A stretch of DNA of 64,000 bases from Paracentrotus lividus (lineage: Eukaryota; Echinodermata; Echinoidea; Camarodonta; Echinidae). The translations under genes and the position numbers were made by a program. The notes beneath the pieces are model-generated. The model ran no database searches. It saw nothing but the letters and a program-made list of their open reading frames with translations, and had not been told where the DNA came from. This document shows, piece after piece, positions 1-13,700 of the stretch (the stretch's first letter is position 1; each line of letters starts with the position of its first letter). The DNA lies in the NCBI GenBank assembly GCA_940671915.1, contig CALNVZ010000174.1, forward strand, positions 19,861,248-19,925,247, in the 5' to 3' direction.

Positions 1-1796
1 ACCGCTATCAGCCCGGTACCATCCTCCATTGCTTATACCATGCAAGTCCTTCTACCCATTGGTGAACTCATGGGATGGATGTTTGCTGCACCGGCTGATA
101 AGGGCATCAATGGTTTCATGCAAACAGGTAAGAAGGGTTTATATTCACTTGGTCTGACAGCATGCAGCCGGTTCAATTCTCTGATTGTCTAGTACCACAT
201 GGCCTACTTTGGCCTACTAACAAGTTGGTCTACTAACAATTTGGTCTAATGACTACTTGGTATGATTGCAAATTCGTCTAATAACCAAATTGTTTAATTG
301 CATTTTGTCTAATTCCTAAAAGAATATTTGGTCTTTAACCAGTTTTCTTTATACAGGAGTTGACTAAGTGGTGTAAGATGTTTGATGAAATGGTAATTAG
401 ACAAATTTGTAAGTACATGGCATTAGTCAAAGGGGATGCACACCAAGTGGCAATTTTATCTGTGAGAAATACTACATGAGTGTCATCCAATCTTCCTTAC
501 ATTATTATGAACCTTACGATTGTTAATTATCTCATCAATTGCCATGTTGGGTTTCTGAACCAGCATAACACCTTAGAATTTTAAAATACCTTTCAACCAA
601 GTCTGCATTTGTCATTATAGTCTGTTTCGTTTGTTATTTCTTACCTTTCTTTACATCTAGCTTAACTACTACTTCTTTTTGAACAGCATCCTTCTGGATG
701 AGTTTTGCTTTTTCCCAGTCGGGGAAAAGTGAGTGGATTTGAGAAAAATGTCTCAAATTTGATAAGAACCAAAATAGGTTTACGTAGGCGGAAATAGTTA
801 TCCTAGAATTTTGGAAATCCCCTTGGAAAAATCATAATTTTTCCCAAGTAAAAATCATAATTTCCCCTCCCCCCCTAATATAGTGGGAACCATATCCTCA
901 ATACCATGAATTACCTCTATTATGCCTCATCCAAATCACACAGGTGGGGACCTGCTCTACTCTGCCACCATCACCTATGACAGTGGAGAAGAGGTCCGTA
1001 TCACCCAGAGGTTTACAGGAGTGGAGGAGGAAGGGGGTGATGTGATCGGAGGCTACGTCACCATTGAGGGAGATGTGCCATATCTTCCACAGGGTGCCTC
1101 AGTCAGCGTAGAGAGCCACTCTGAGGTCTATACCAAGTACAGGCCAGGTAAGCAGGACAGTCCTCAGATTTACATTGATTTACCCTTAGTTCAAATTGAG
1201 TGTAAAGTGGTCTTGTAGCATTATTGGGGGCAGTTTGGAAGGATCGAAGCTATTCTGAAGTTTGAATTATTGCATTAGTATGTTTTTGACAGTTGTCTGT
1301 ACCCTTGTTTTAGAGAATTTGCACTTACGATAAAATTTCACTTTCAAATTCACTTGAGGATTAGGACTTAAAGTTTTATTTGTGGAGAAATTTTAGAGAA
1401 ATTCAGATGTTCAAATGAACCATTTCTAATACATGTAGCAAATATTTGCAACAAAAAATGACTGTAGCTTTCTCCAAACTTGATATAGCAGTTATGATAA
1501 CTGATGTTAAAAATAGTAATAATTTAAGAATTAAAGCACTTATATGAACTCTTAATTTCTATCGTACCCAGGTTACGTGTATTCCTCTGAGCGACGTTCT
1601 TTGGATGCTGGCGGTCGTTCTGTTGGTTTCACCGTGGAACAGACTATCACCTACCAGGAATGTGAAGCTGATGATATCAACACAGACGCTTCACTTACAG
1701 CCATGAGGATGAACACCACCTATGCATATTCCATCTTTGAACCTGAGGGAGAGATCCTGCGATACGCCATGATCACCAATGTGGGACCAGATATTG
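1..1796 (+). other. NID: Nidogen G2F domain (three exons, 5'-truncated by the window)
   Basis: Exons 1-127, 944-1147 and 1572-1796 encode a stretch beginning [14 protein letters not shown], with [30 protein letters not shown] and [12 protein letters not shown]. These align by eye with the human nidogen G2 motifs (SPVP/ETVGY, IGWMFA, IKQRFSG, IPFGSSV, RQTITFQEC, ILRYAFSNSIGP). In the known family G2F is an 11-stranded GFP-like barrel that binds collagen IV and perlecan. All three exons end in phase 1, so they join cleanly to the EGF exons. Confidence 0.93.
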
Positions 1797-4700
1797 GTGA
1801 GCATTGCTAGAAATGGCCTTTTGGTGTCGTTGATTGGTTTCCCATACTTTTAAATCCTTAGCCACCATGATAGTTAATGTCTCTGGCATGAAAATTACAT
1901 TTCTAAGTTTAGACACAGGTGAGGGTTTTGTCCAAAACAAAAGAGAGATTATGTAATGCATAGATAGATTGTTAAAAAAATTTGAAATGCAATTCAGCTG
2001 TATTCAGTTTTAATAACATTGAATATAGTTTATGTGATTAAAAAGGAACTAAAAACATAATATAAATGGCAACCCTCCAGCTTTACCATTTTCAATTTCA
2101 CAAAACAACTTTCATAAATGGTCGATTGGAAATATTTATCATGACTGCTCAGAAAACAATGATAAAAAATAATGTAATGGAAGGTGATAATGAAGGAGAC
2201 CTACAACTTGAGTCTTATCAGATATAACTGGTAATGGGGACTAAAGCATTACAAAAGGACATTTGTGTAATGATATCATTTGAAAAATGCAATTGTAGTG
2301 ACAGATCGAGACGAGATGCAAGAAACGTTCACTTTTTGACTTTGTAAGGAAACACACATTGTAGAAACATAGAATATTGAGGGGAGAACTACCAAGACGA
2401 TTGCTATATTTACATCCCCTCTCTTCGATCGATCAGCATCTGAATTTACCTCATGGATATAAGACCACTTAGCCATTCCACTTCCTGGTGATTTTGAACT
2501 TCTTCATCAAAGACGGTCTCAGCCTAATTTACATACATAAGATCAGACATCTGACCAGTGATGTGTCGAAAAGTCTAATTAACAATATCTTAACACCAAT
2601 TGATTAAGCTAGAAAATTGCGCAAGAGGCTGAGACCATGTCCAATATGTTCTTGATTTCTTTTTCTGGAAGGTGTTCCCACTGATGCCTGTCAGAACAAC
2701 AACTGTGGTGCTAATGCTGAGTGCCTACCTCAAGGAAACACCTTTGCCTGCCAGTGTAGAGCTGGATTCATTGGAGATGGATACAGATGTGAAGGTACGT
2801 CGGAATAAATCTGTATCTCTTCCTTAAATTGGCAAAACATATATTTTCATTCAATATGTATCCATTTAATGGTATTTATTGTGTCATGAAAATACAAAAT
2901 GCAGACTAAAGAATGGCCAACTTTTACTGTGAAGTAGTGATTATGGATTATTCTTTGCTTTGCCAACTTAGACATTTTAATGATTAAAGGGGAAGTTCAC
3001 CCTGGGTTTAAATTGGTTTTAAAACATACAGAAAAATATAAGAAAAATATGGGTTAAGGTTTGAAGAAAATCAACCAAAAAATAACGAAGTTATGAGTAT
3101 TCAAAGTTTTTTGACGCTGTGACGTCATGTGCGAGCATCTCTCCTATGAGTTATGTAATGTAAATTCCATAAAATGTCATTTTTTTCAGAAGAATATTAA
3201 TTATCTCACGTGTGCGGTAGATATATCATAAGCTTTTAATATCATAAAACCTATGTTCATATTCATGACTCTATCAAATTGACCCATTCCTTTATCCGGA
3301 ATCATGAACAAAGACAATTGTATGGAATTTACATACACAACACAAGGGAGAGCTGCTCGCACATGACGTCACAGAATCAAAACTTTACATATTCATAACT
3401 TCCCTATTTTTTGTTGATTTTCTTTGATCAGTCACTCATATTTTTCTTTTATTTTTCTGCATTTTTCAAAACCAATAAAATTCCAGGGTGAACTTCCCCT
3501 TTAATTCTATTCAAAGAATTCATATCCAGATAAGGCAAAAAGATTAGAATTTGGTGTTGAATTTCTTTTTTTACTGTCATTCATAATATTCTAGAATCCT
3601 GCATACATTTTATGCCTGCATTTAAAAATAAGAGGGGGTAATGATAAAGAATAGAGAGACTAATATAAAACACTATCAAGCTTTGCTTCAAGAAACCTTA
3701 TTGAACCTTAAATTCCCATTTACCACTATTATCTCTTCGACCTTTCACCTTGACTAGAGTTACCCAGTGATCCTTGTGACCGTAATGATTGTGATCGCAA
3801 TGCCTACTGCTATCCCGATGGAAACAGCTATACCTGTCAGTGCGCACCAGGCTTCAATGGCGATGGGCGTGTTTGCTATAGAGGTAGGTCTTATAGTCTT
3901 ATGACACCCAGAATTAAGTTAACTGTTTGTTAAAGTTTATGTGTTAGCAACTGTCTGTTTCTCAGCAGACAGTATGTTAGTAAAGTTTGTACAGTGTAAC
4001 TTTTTCCAGTTAGGGACTTTGACAAGGTTCAATTTTATGAAAGACTTGAAAATGATGAGCATATGAAGAGTTTATTTCCAAAAGGGGTTAGGTCCATTTT
4101 TAGCCATTCTCAGAAAATTAAGGTTTTTTAATTTACCTACCTTGCATTATTTTTTAATGCAATGAACTAACATAAGATAATACCCCACCATGGGAATGTA
4201 AAATCACATTTAGAAAAAAATATGCGGGTCTTCAATTTTTTTAAAATTTTTCTTATAAATTCTCAATTTTTTGGACATAACCCCTTTTGGAAAGAAACTG
4301 GATCGAACCCCTGATATGCATGTGTGTGGGTGCATGTCAGTGTGCGTGTCTGTTTGTTTGTGCTTATCTTTGAGTGTGTTTGCGAGAAATCACTTCTGCA
4401 TCTAGTTCCGACATTAAAAAATGGAAATTATATCCAGCACATAAGACACCAACATTGCCAGGAGTTCCAATATTTTATTTCCAAAAGGGGTAAGGTCCAA
4501 AAAATGACAATTTGAAATAAAAAAGTAAAAAAAAATAAAGACCAGCAGATTTTTTCTAAATGTGATTTTACATTCCTATGGTTGGGTATTATGTTATGTT
4601 AAGTGTATTATATTTAGAAACACAGCAATATAGGTAAATTTTTTAAAATTCTTAATTTTCACAGAATGGCTACAAGTGGACCTAACCCCTTTTGAAAATA

Positions 4701-7700
4701 AATTGAATTTTCTTTACCATGTTTAAGGAGTTTTTTGGGGGGAATTTCAAATTTTCCATTGTACTATCTTCTGGAGCTACTAAAAGTATATAGATTTAGG
4801 CCAATAACTCAAATTTAATGAAAAATGGACCTAACCCCTTTTGGAAACAAGCTCTTCATATCAATGATGTGTTTCTATTTCTTTTTTTTTCTAAAAGATT
4901 AACCATCTGATCCATTTGATACTAATGATTGCTCTCTCTATACCTACTGCTACCCAACAAACAATGATCAAACCTTCTTCTATCAATGATGTGTTTCTAT
5001 TTCTATCTTTTTAAAGATCAACCATCTGATCCATGTGATACTAATGATTGCTCTCTCTATGCTTACTGCTACCCAACAAACGATGGCCAAAGCTTTTACT
5101 GTCAGTGTGCTCCAGGGTTCCAGGGAGATGGAAGGAATTGCGAACGTGGTACAATCCCTTCTTATTTATTTCACTGATTATAAATACAATTTTTAAAATG
5201 TTGTAAAAACAAAAGTAACTTGATTTTTGGTGAATTATTCATTCATGACTACTAAAAAAGAAAATATATGTGGGTAGATAATTAACATTGGAGTGGATAA
5301 ACAGTTTCTACTCCAGTAAATTTACTTTCAATAGTAACTTCCATTGTAACACTCCTGCTTAGCAGCAAATCAAATCCAATATTTCATAAAACTTGCCATT
5401 GATGCAAAGTAAATTATGCAATGGTACCCAGGAGGGCATACTACTTGATAGTCCTATACTTTGTACCTATGGTCGATTCCAGACCAAAAGGGCACTAAAA
5501 CACCAAATTGGATCCCAAAACATGAGACCATTGCTCTACCACTTGGCTACCATGACTTATTTTGAGAATCACAGTGTTGTGGAATGTAGTGCATTTTTAA
5601 TTTTTATTAGGATTCCCAAAACTATAAACCAGGGGTGATATTCCTGCGATTAAAATCGGATTTGCGATTATTAAAAAAAAATCAATATTTTTATTTATTT
5701 ATTTATTTTTTTATTTTTTTTTCAATTTTTTTCCCCCTCCAGGGTGGTGTTGCATAAAACTTTTTTTCTAACCCGAGTTTTCTCGGGTTAAAAAACTCAG
5801 CTTATGTAGACCTATTTCTTAGGTTATTCAACCTGAGTTTTAAAACGCCCTAAAAATTTATTGCATTAATACTTTTGAAAACTCTGGTATGTTTTTATGC
5901 AACGGAAAAAATAGTAAAAAATCCAGAAAAATATTATAACCCGAGTTTTTGGACTTTAACCAGAGTTTTCAGATTTTAACCGGAAAAAACTACGGTTAGA
6001 AGTTTTATGCAACAGGGTGCAGGTATGCACAAAATTGTACAATTTAAAGTCCCAAAATGCAAAAAGTCCCTACCGTGGGAGGGGGGACAACCCCCCCCCC
6101 CCCCACACCTTCTTCCCCTCGGTCGCTTTGCTCCCTAATATGTCTATTTTTCAAGAGTGAATATCACCCCTGATAAATGTAATGCACGTCTGGGGGGGAA
6201 AAACCCTGTCCTTGTTTATTGTTTTTGTTACTAATCGAAAAAGATTTGACAATATTGAATTTATATATTTAAAAAAATTCTAAGTGTACAAACTAAAAAA
6301 AGAGGTCATCTTAGAAGTGCTTCTGTATCATGGAAAGAAAATTTGACTTGAGATATGGAAGAAATCATTGTACACATTGATTTTTAAACTTCTAATCCCC
6401 CAGAACTTGTGAGTGAATTTTCTTTCCTTCTGTTTACTTTTTATCTCCTATGAATATAAAATTTATATATCATAAAAACAAGAAAATTGTGTTCTTAACC
6501 TGTAAGTCTTTATATCACTCCTGATTTACAGAAGAAACAGCAAACCCATGTGACAACAACAACTGCAGTCCTTATGCCTATTGCCGTCCTAGAGGAGACA
6601 CTGACTTCTACTGTGAGTGCGCTCCTGGTTATACTGGAAACGGATATACCTGTGTAGGTAGGTATTTCATTCTGGTTGAGTAGGCATCGGCCATGGGCTG
6701 CTATTAGTCAATATACAGAGATAAACCTTTGAAATGGATGAAATCCATACAAATTATATGATCAGTAAAGAAAGTGCATCTACAGCAATTAGACAAGGGG
6801 AGAGATCGATATTCCTTTGAGCCTCGGAACATTCAGCAGACTGCTAAGTTCAACTCATTCACAATTTATTCACAATAAATAAGGAGCACATTTCAATATG
6901 TGGTATGCACGAAACAGTAACAAAGGGTGTGTCCCATAGTGTACGCATCCACCTTTCATTACATTGTATTCACTGATATAGTTTACATTGAGAATTTCCC
7001 CTTCTGTGATCGGGCACAAAAACTGATGTGACACAGAGGGAATTATTTATGTGGCAGGCAACCTTGAATTTTAGATTTCAGATAAAAATTTGACTTTATC
7101 CATGTTTCATGTTTCCACCTAATTTACAGAGGAATCGACCAGTAACCCATGTGACAACAACAACTGCAGTCCTTATGCCTATTGCCGTCCTAGAGGAGAC
7201 ACTGATTTCTACTGTGAATGTGCTCCAGGTTTCACCGGAGATGGTTACACTTGTGAAGGTAATGTTAGTTGAAAACTTGTGTTTATTTTTATGTTAATGG
7301 ATGCCATTCTTAGGCATGAAAAGGGATCATAATCTTGTAAAGATGTAGGGGTGGGTCGCAATACCCTTCCAGATATTTGCTGTGGGTAAGACCTTACCCC
7401 CTTGCACCATTTTGTAGATTGATCCTAGTTACACTCATAGAAAATCTTGAGAAGGCATTGACACACACAAGATATTCAAGTACAACAGTCGAAAATCTAG
7501 GATTTCCACTTACTTTTTGCATTTCTTACCCTTCTTTTTTTTGAAAGTTTTATTAATTTGTGAATTTTAAAATTTATTTTTGTGCCCTTTACCCTTAATC
7601 TTTGATGATCTTAATCATATCTTTTTTCAAAAAATGTTTAAATTGCAAAATTTTCATTCAACATAATTGTAAGGCGCTTAGAGATGAAATTGTCTCATAT

Positions 7701-10700
7701 TAGGCGCTATATAAATCGCAACTATTATTATTATTATTATTATGTTGGTGTATGCAGCCTTCTGAAATATATTCATTATTGTCCGTAGAAATGAATGAAG
7801 AAATAATACAGAGCTACCAAGTCTCACGCATCTTGCGTGAGAATCACGCATTTCGGGTCCGTCTCACGATCTCACGCAGAACACCCCATTTCTCACGCAA
7901 AATGAGAAAAAGTAGAATTAATATAGATTTTTTTACCATTTTGGAGTCTCAAAACCCTAAATATCGGTAGTTTTGTCGCGCATCAATCCCTGCGAGTGCG
8001 ATGTTATTGTGCAGGCGATCTTTATATGCAAGATAGCTTACTACTTGAAAAATGTGTAGCGTGCGCGCGCGCCTCCTTTGTGTTCAATAACTACTGGGCG
8101 CGCGCTCATTTGATAACGCGCGCCGCGTGCGCACTGCTTTCAAACACGATGTGAATGATCTCACGCAAAATTTTTGTTTGAACTTGGCATCTCTGATAAT
8201 ATATAGAGTTGGTCAAGGTAATGGATTTGGTAGTTTGTTTTATTTGGTGAATTTACATGATATAGGGCTAAATCATATATTGAGATTATTTATCACAAAG
8301 CGTATTGATGGGACAATCGATATATCTCTAAAATCAGTACTTATAATGTGATATCTTGAAAGTGCAGGTATTTTAGCGTGAATTTATTTGGGGTCACAAT
8401 TATAAAAGAAAGAAAATTTATTCTAACCCCTTTGATTTTATTTTACTCTCCCCATTCACTACCATTGATTACCATAGAAGAAAGACAAGATGCTTGCCTG
8501 AACAATAGATGTCATCCCAATGCTGATTGTTCCATTGTTCCTGGAGGATACACCTGCTCATGTCAGTCTGGTTACCAAGGTGATGGTTACATATGTGAGG
8601 CTACAGGTAAGTTTGGTCGAATGTTTAGAAATATTATGATATTGCAAATAAATTACATCATTATCATTATAATATGCAGCTCTTGTGTACTGCAATCTGG
8701 TTGATGAGAATAAACAGTCTGCAAAATCTTATCTAGTATTCTGAATGCCCTTGAAGGCACACTTTTTCAATAGCTTATATTATTTGTTTATAATTATGTC
8801 ATATGAAGTACTGGCAATGTTTATTGTATGCATGTGACTTGATTTGTCTAAATCTTCTAAAAGTTTTGTTAAAGCACTATATAAACATGATATTGTTATT
8901 ATTTATTATATTATAATGTTATTATCATTATGATTAATACAGATCCATTGGTGAATCTGTGCAATGAGTGTAGTCCTGATGCTGACTGCCTTCCAGAGGG
9001 GCGGGGCTACAGGTGTATATGCCAACCTGGATTCAATGGCGATGGGCGCACATGTCAAGGTGAGGAGATATTTTAATTTCTCACAAGAACATGTACTTAT
9101 TGGCACATGTGCTGTCTTTTTCAATCAAAAATTGGGGCAAAAAACTATTCGCTTATTACTTGAGAGATCATATATTTTGAGTGGGCTGATAGAACCTTTT
9201 ATCTGAAAGTTTGGTGAAAAACACTTTTTTTTTATATATCTCTAGGTTAATTGGTCAAGTGATATCCTGTACAAATCCCAGCTCTCTTACCTCAAAAATG
9301 AAGCCACTGCAAAGGAAAGATGATCTCATGTTATACTGAGTGCCACTATGTATTTTGCTTCTCTAAACATTTGATATTTTTGAGATACAATATTTTATCA
9401 GCCCACCAATGATATGTAGTTATTAAAACGTATGTGATAATGTAATTCGTTGGTTATATGTGATGGAGCAACTATCATCTCTAACTTTTGATTAATTCCG
9501 CAGATGTTAATGAGTGCGTAGAAGGAGCTGATATTGCCTGTGATCCTAATGCGGACTGCTACAATACCCGTGGTTCTTATACCTGTCGCTGTAGGCCTAG
9601 GTTCATAGGAAATGGATTCACTTGTGAAGGTGAAGAACTGCAAATGAAATTCTCAGCTACATGTACTTCTTTCTGTCATGATTCCTGTTTTCTTTAGTTA
9701 CCTAACTTAAGAAACTGTTGGAAAATAAACATTATTTTCTATTATAATCACTTTTAAATATTGTACTGTAGAAGTAGTTATTCTCCTGGTTGTTTTATTT
9801 TTGCAAATTTCCATTTCAATGTAAAGCTTTTATAGCAATAATTGAAACATCACAAAAATTGTGAAATCATGCCCTCACTAGTTTTGGTTTCTACACTATA
9901 CATTCATAGAACTTTTTAGACTTAGGTGGTGTTTCACCAAGTCGTTCGTAAGTTACGAATGACCGGTGATCAGTTCTAATGCTAAATGATTGAGGATGTG
10001 ATTGGTATAGCTCCCAAGAACATGTTCCTGTCGGTATTAAAGTCATTCATAACTTTATGAACGACTTTGTGAAAGAAAATCTTGGCTTATATAGTATTTC
10101 CATATGATACATTTTTTCATTTTCCTCCTCAATGTAGCACTTCCCGAGGCAGAAGGATCTCTGGTCTTTGGTCAGGGTATGTCTGTAATGCAGCTTCCTA
10201 TGGATGGTAGCAGAGGTAGCAAGGTATACATGAAGAGCCGTCAGACTGCCGTTGGTCTAGGCTATGATTGCCGTGATGAGTACATCTACTGGACCGACGT
10301 TTCTGGCAGAGCTATCATGAAGACATCTCTGGATGGCAGGGATTACAGTGTCATCGTCAACACAAGTAGGTCCAAGGAAATTTTCTTGTAATTTAAAAGT
10401 TCTGTTATTGTATTTGTAACTGTTCTCTGTATACTTTAAAACCAGAAACTTTAACAGGTTATCAACAACTGCAACATTGGTGGCATTTTGTGACATACAA
10501 ACTGCTTCTGTATTGTTCTACAGCAGGAAACTTTTGAACAGTGTATAAACATTTCATGCACATTTACATTTCCTGTTCTACAAATTTGTGTAATTTTATA
10601 GACCATTAATTGTGTAGAAAAATTTGTAATGGAATCTTCCTTCATAGTGGAATCTTCCTTCTTTACAAGACAAGCTTGTATTATAATCTACAGAGAAATA

Positions 10701-13700
10701 TCACGCGTGTTCCAATTCTTTAATGGAATTGTATGTTTATGTTGTTATATAGGGGAGACTGGGGTAATTATGGCCCCCCTTTTCACATTTCCTATTACTA
10801 CCATTAAATGAAAAGTCCAATGATATTCTAAATATGTAAAAATACAGTAGATCCATATACCTATAATATACAAAGGAAAGTATAAACCTGTTACTTTTCA
10901 TTTGCATATTAATTACCATTATGTTAACAACTTTGGGGGGCCATAATTACCCAACGGGTTGGGGTATTTATGGCCCCTATTGTAATGACTGTATGAATTC
11001 AAAGATATTATGCTAATTAATGATGGTAATGTATAATAAATGTTGTTGGGTATTCCTAATACACTTATCAACCACCAACAGTGATTTAATCAATAATTGG
11101 TTCAGCCAAAATGTTGAAATTTTGCAATCAAAGCAATACATATATTTATGTACAAAATCGTACCAGTTAATGTCCCCATCTACGCTTATCTGCGCTTATA
11201 CACTGTTTACGCATTGGGGGCCATAATTACCCCAAATGACAATTTCAATTTGATCCCCCTTAACAGCTCTACTATTGAAGATATTCAAGTGGAAGTTTTT
11301 CTGTCGTGTTTTTTACTTCCTATTTATTCAGTTTCAATCAAAATTTCATCTTTAATGATTTTAATTAATGATATCACACCCCACATAAAAAAGCAGACTT
11401 GCCACTTTCCAACGAACAGAATTGTAATTGCCGGACATTTTAGGCTCCCCTAAGCACAAAATTTCATGTAAATGGCTTATTTTTCTCATATGATAGTAGG
11501 AAGAGTTTAGCTAGGCGTGTGTAAAAATTAAATTATAATTGTGTAATGCAGCAAAGAGTTATAAGCTCTCAAAGACAAAGGGGCCATAATTACCCCAGGG
11601 CCGTAATTACCCCAGTCTCCCCTATTACTTTTATGATGAAAGAGAGCCTGAAATTGTGAAATATTCACATTAATAGAATACAGGTGAAACATGTACATGT
11701 TTGTTATTGTTGTTGATTATATGTTGGTTTTGGCACTGTATCGGTAGGGTTAACTCAGATTTTGAGTGTAACCCTTCATATAATCCCATAATCTTTTCAC
11801 CTTATTTCCATAGGTCTGAGCAGCCCTGAAGGTATAGCAATTGATCACCTCAGCCGTAACTTGTACTGGACTGACTCTGGATTTGACCGCATTGAGGTTG
11901 CTAACTTAGATGGAAGCAACAGACATGTGCTGTTTGATACTGATCTTGTCAACCCAAGAGCCATTGTCGTTGACCCAGTTGGAGGGTAGGATTTCACTCT
12001 ATTCTTCTCTCAAGTGTGAAACTTGTTTTCAAGTTTTAACAGTTTTCTGGTTCAAATCACAATGTATGATCTATAATAATGTGATATAGTTTGCTACAGT
12101 TCTTACTTGATTACAATAATGTTTTGTAATCAGTATAGAGATATATTTTGGAGATGAAGATCCTATTTTGTTTCATTTTATCAAAAAGAAGTTCATACAA
12201 AATTTCTTTGGTTTGATATTGAAATATTTTAGAAAAAGAACTATTTAAATTCAACTTTAAATGATTTAAAAAATCACAAATTCAGAAAGCAAAGACCTGG
12301 GTGCGTTCCCTGGTATGGCACTTAGTCCTTGAGCATGGGCGATTTGTCCACATGCTTCTCCCCACCCAGGTGTAACTGGGTGACCGGTAGGATGCACACC
12401 TCACTTGATGGTACCTGGCTGGAATGCTCCTCAGGGAGTGGAGAATGTGCACACATTGTGTATGGGAAGCCTGAATCAGATGACTGTGGTTGTAATATGT
12501 CTGCAAGCGCTTATTTTTAATATTATTATTATTATTATACCATATTATATGAATACAGATTCCTTTATTGGGTTGACTGGGATCGTAGCAACCCAAGGAT
12601 TGAAGTATCTGGTATGGATGGTAGTGATCGGGCTGTGTTTTTGGATGAAGACCTCATCATGCCTAATGGTCTCTCTATTGACCTCATCTCACAACTTCTT
12701 TGCTGGGCTGATGCTGGTAAGGCTAAACTTTTGGTATTCATCAAAGAATTTCAGGGGTTGTGGGCTTATTTTTGATAAATAAAGACAAGGTGTTATAGAC
12801 AGATAAAAGTGCATTAGTATAATCAGTTACATGTCTTATTGATTTTGTAGAGGTTCTTTGAAAGCACTTTTTACAACATGGTGGCAGCGGTGGGATACAC
12901 AGAGGTGTGAGAGTTCAGTTAAAAAGCTGATTTTAGCTTTTTGTGTGTGTGGTTGTGATTTTTCAGCTTATTTTCAGATATTTTTTAGCTCTTCTTGTGT
13001 ACAAAAATGTAGGGGTTTTTTTTATTTAATTATTTTTTCAGATTATTTCAGCTATTTTATTTGTGGTCACTCACACCCCTGGATGTATTAAAGGGAATAT
13101 TTTTAAACTTCCTGTTACTTTGGACCAAGTGATAAAATTATTATTTAGTTATTAAGAATTGCATGTGTTTACCTGGAACTTGATTCCCTTACTAATTCTT
13201 GCTATAAATATATTGAGGCACATATTAGCTTGAATCCATGGTCCAAGAATGGTTAAAAGCATTCCATCCCCCTTGTCACTCTTTACCAACCAATGTAATT
13301 ATTGGGTAAATCAGTCAATGACACCACATTTGCTCTGGTGACGATTGATCTGGACACTATTTAATCCAAAATGTAGGGTTAGGTTTTTAATAGAGTTTTA
13401 TGTCAGGTTAAAGGTTAATTAAGCTTAGGGTAGAGTATAGCAGGATTGAGGTTAGTCATTTGATTAGTGTATGGAATCTACAGCGGAGCAAATTTCTGTT
13501 GAAGAAAATGTCATGGAATTAAATCAATCTCCTATGTTTCCCAACTAATTTATTTATTTACTATTTTGCTTCTTTATATAAAGGCACACAGAAGCTTGAG
13601 TGCATGAACCTCGATGGTGATCCACGTTCCCGTTACACTGTCTTCAACAATGCCCAGTATCCATTTGGTCTTACTTCAATGGGTAATGACTTGTATTGGA

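Larger units (their letters stand above)
2672..9629 (+). other. NID: Nidogen EGF array: eight phase-1 exons, one EGF module each
   Basis: Each exon (117-132 nt, all multiples of three, phase 1-1) encodes one six-cysteine EGF module with the typical ending GxxGxGxxC (for example [24 protein letters not shown]). The eighth (9504-9629) starts DVNEC and holds NTRGSYTC, the calcium-binding EGF signature. Human nidogen-1 has four EGF modules after G2, so this array is longer. Symmetric phase means exons can be duplicated or lost without breaking the frame, and several here clearly derive from one another: exons 5 and 6 share PSDPCD, and exons 7 and 8 are near copies. Confidence 0.92.

Noticed and set aside
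922-1218. Independent small gene starting at the ATG at 922
   Set aside because: It is the nidogen exon 944-1147 with intron sequence on both sides; the frame and domain belong to nidogen.
5395-5560. Functional tRNA gene on the minus strand
   Set aside because: An A-box-like word is present, but the B box is degraded and I cannot draw a full cloverleaf; better read as a SINE head.
13380-13450. Interstitial telomere array
   Set aside because: GGGTTAGG-like words are few and irregular and belong to a dispersed repeat that recurs in inverse orientation at 14648-14829.
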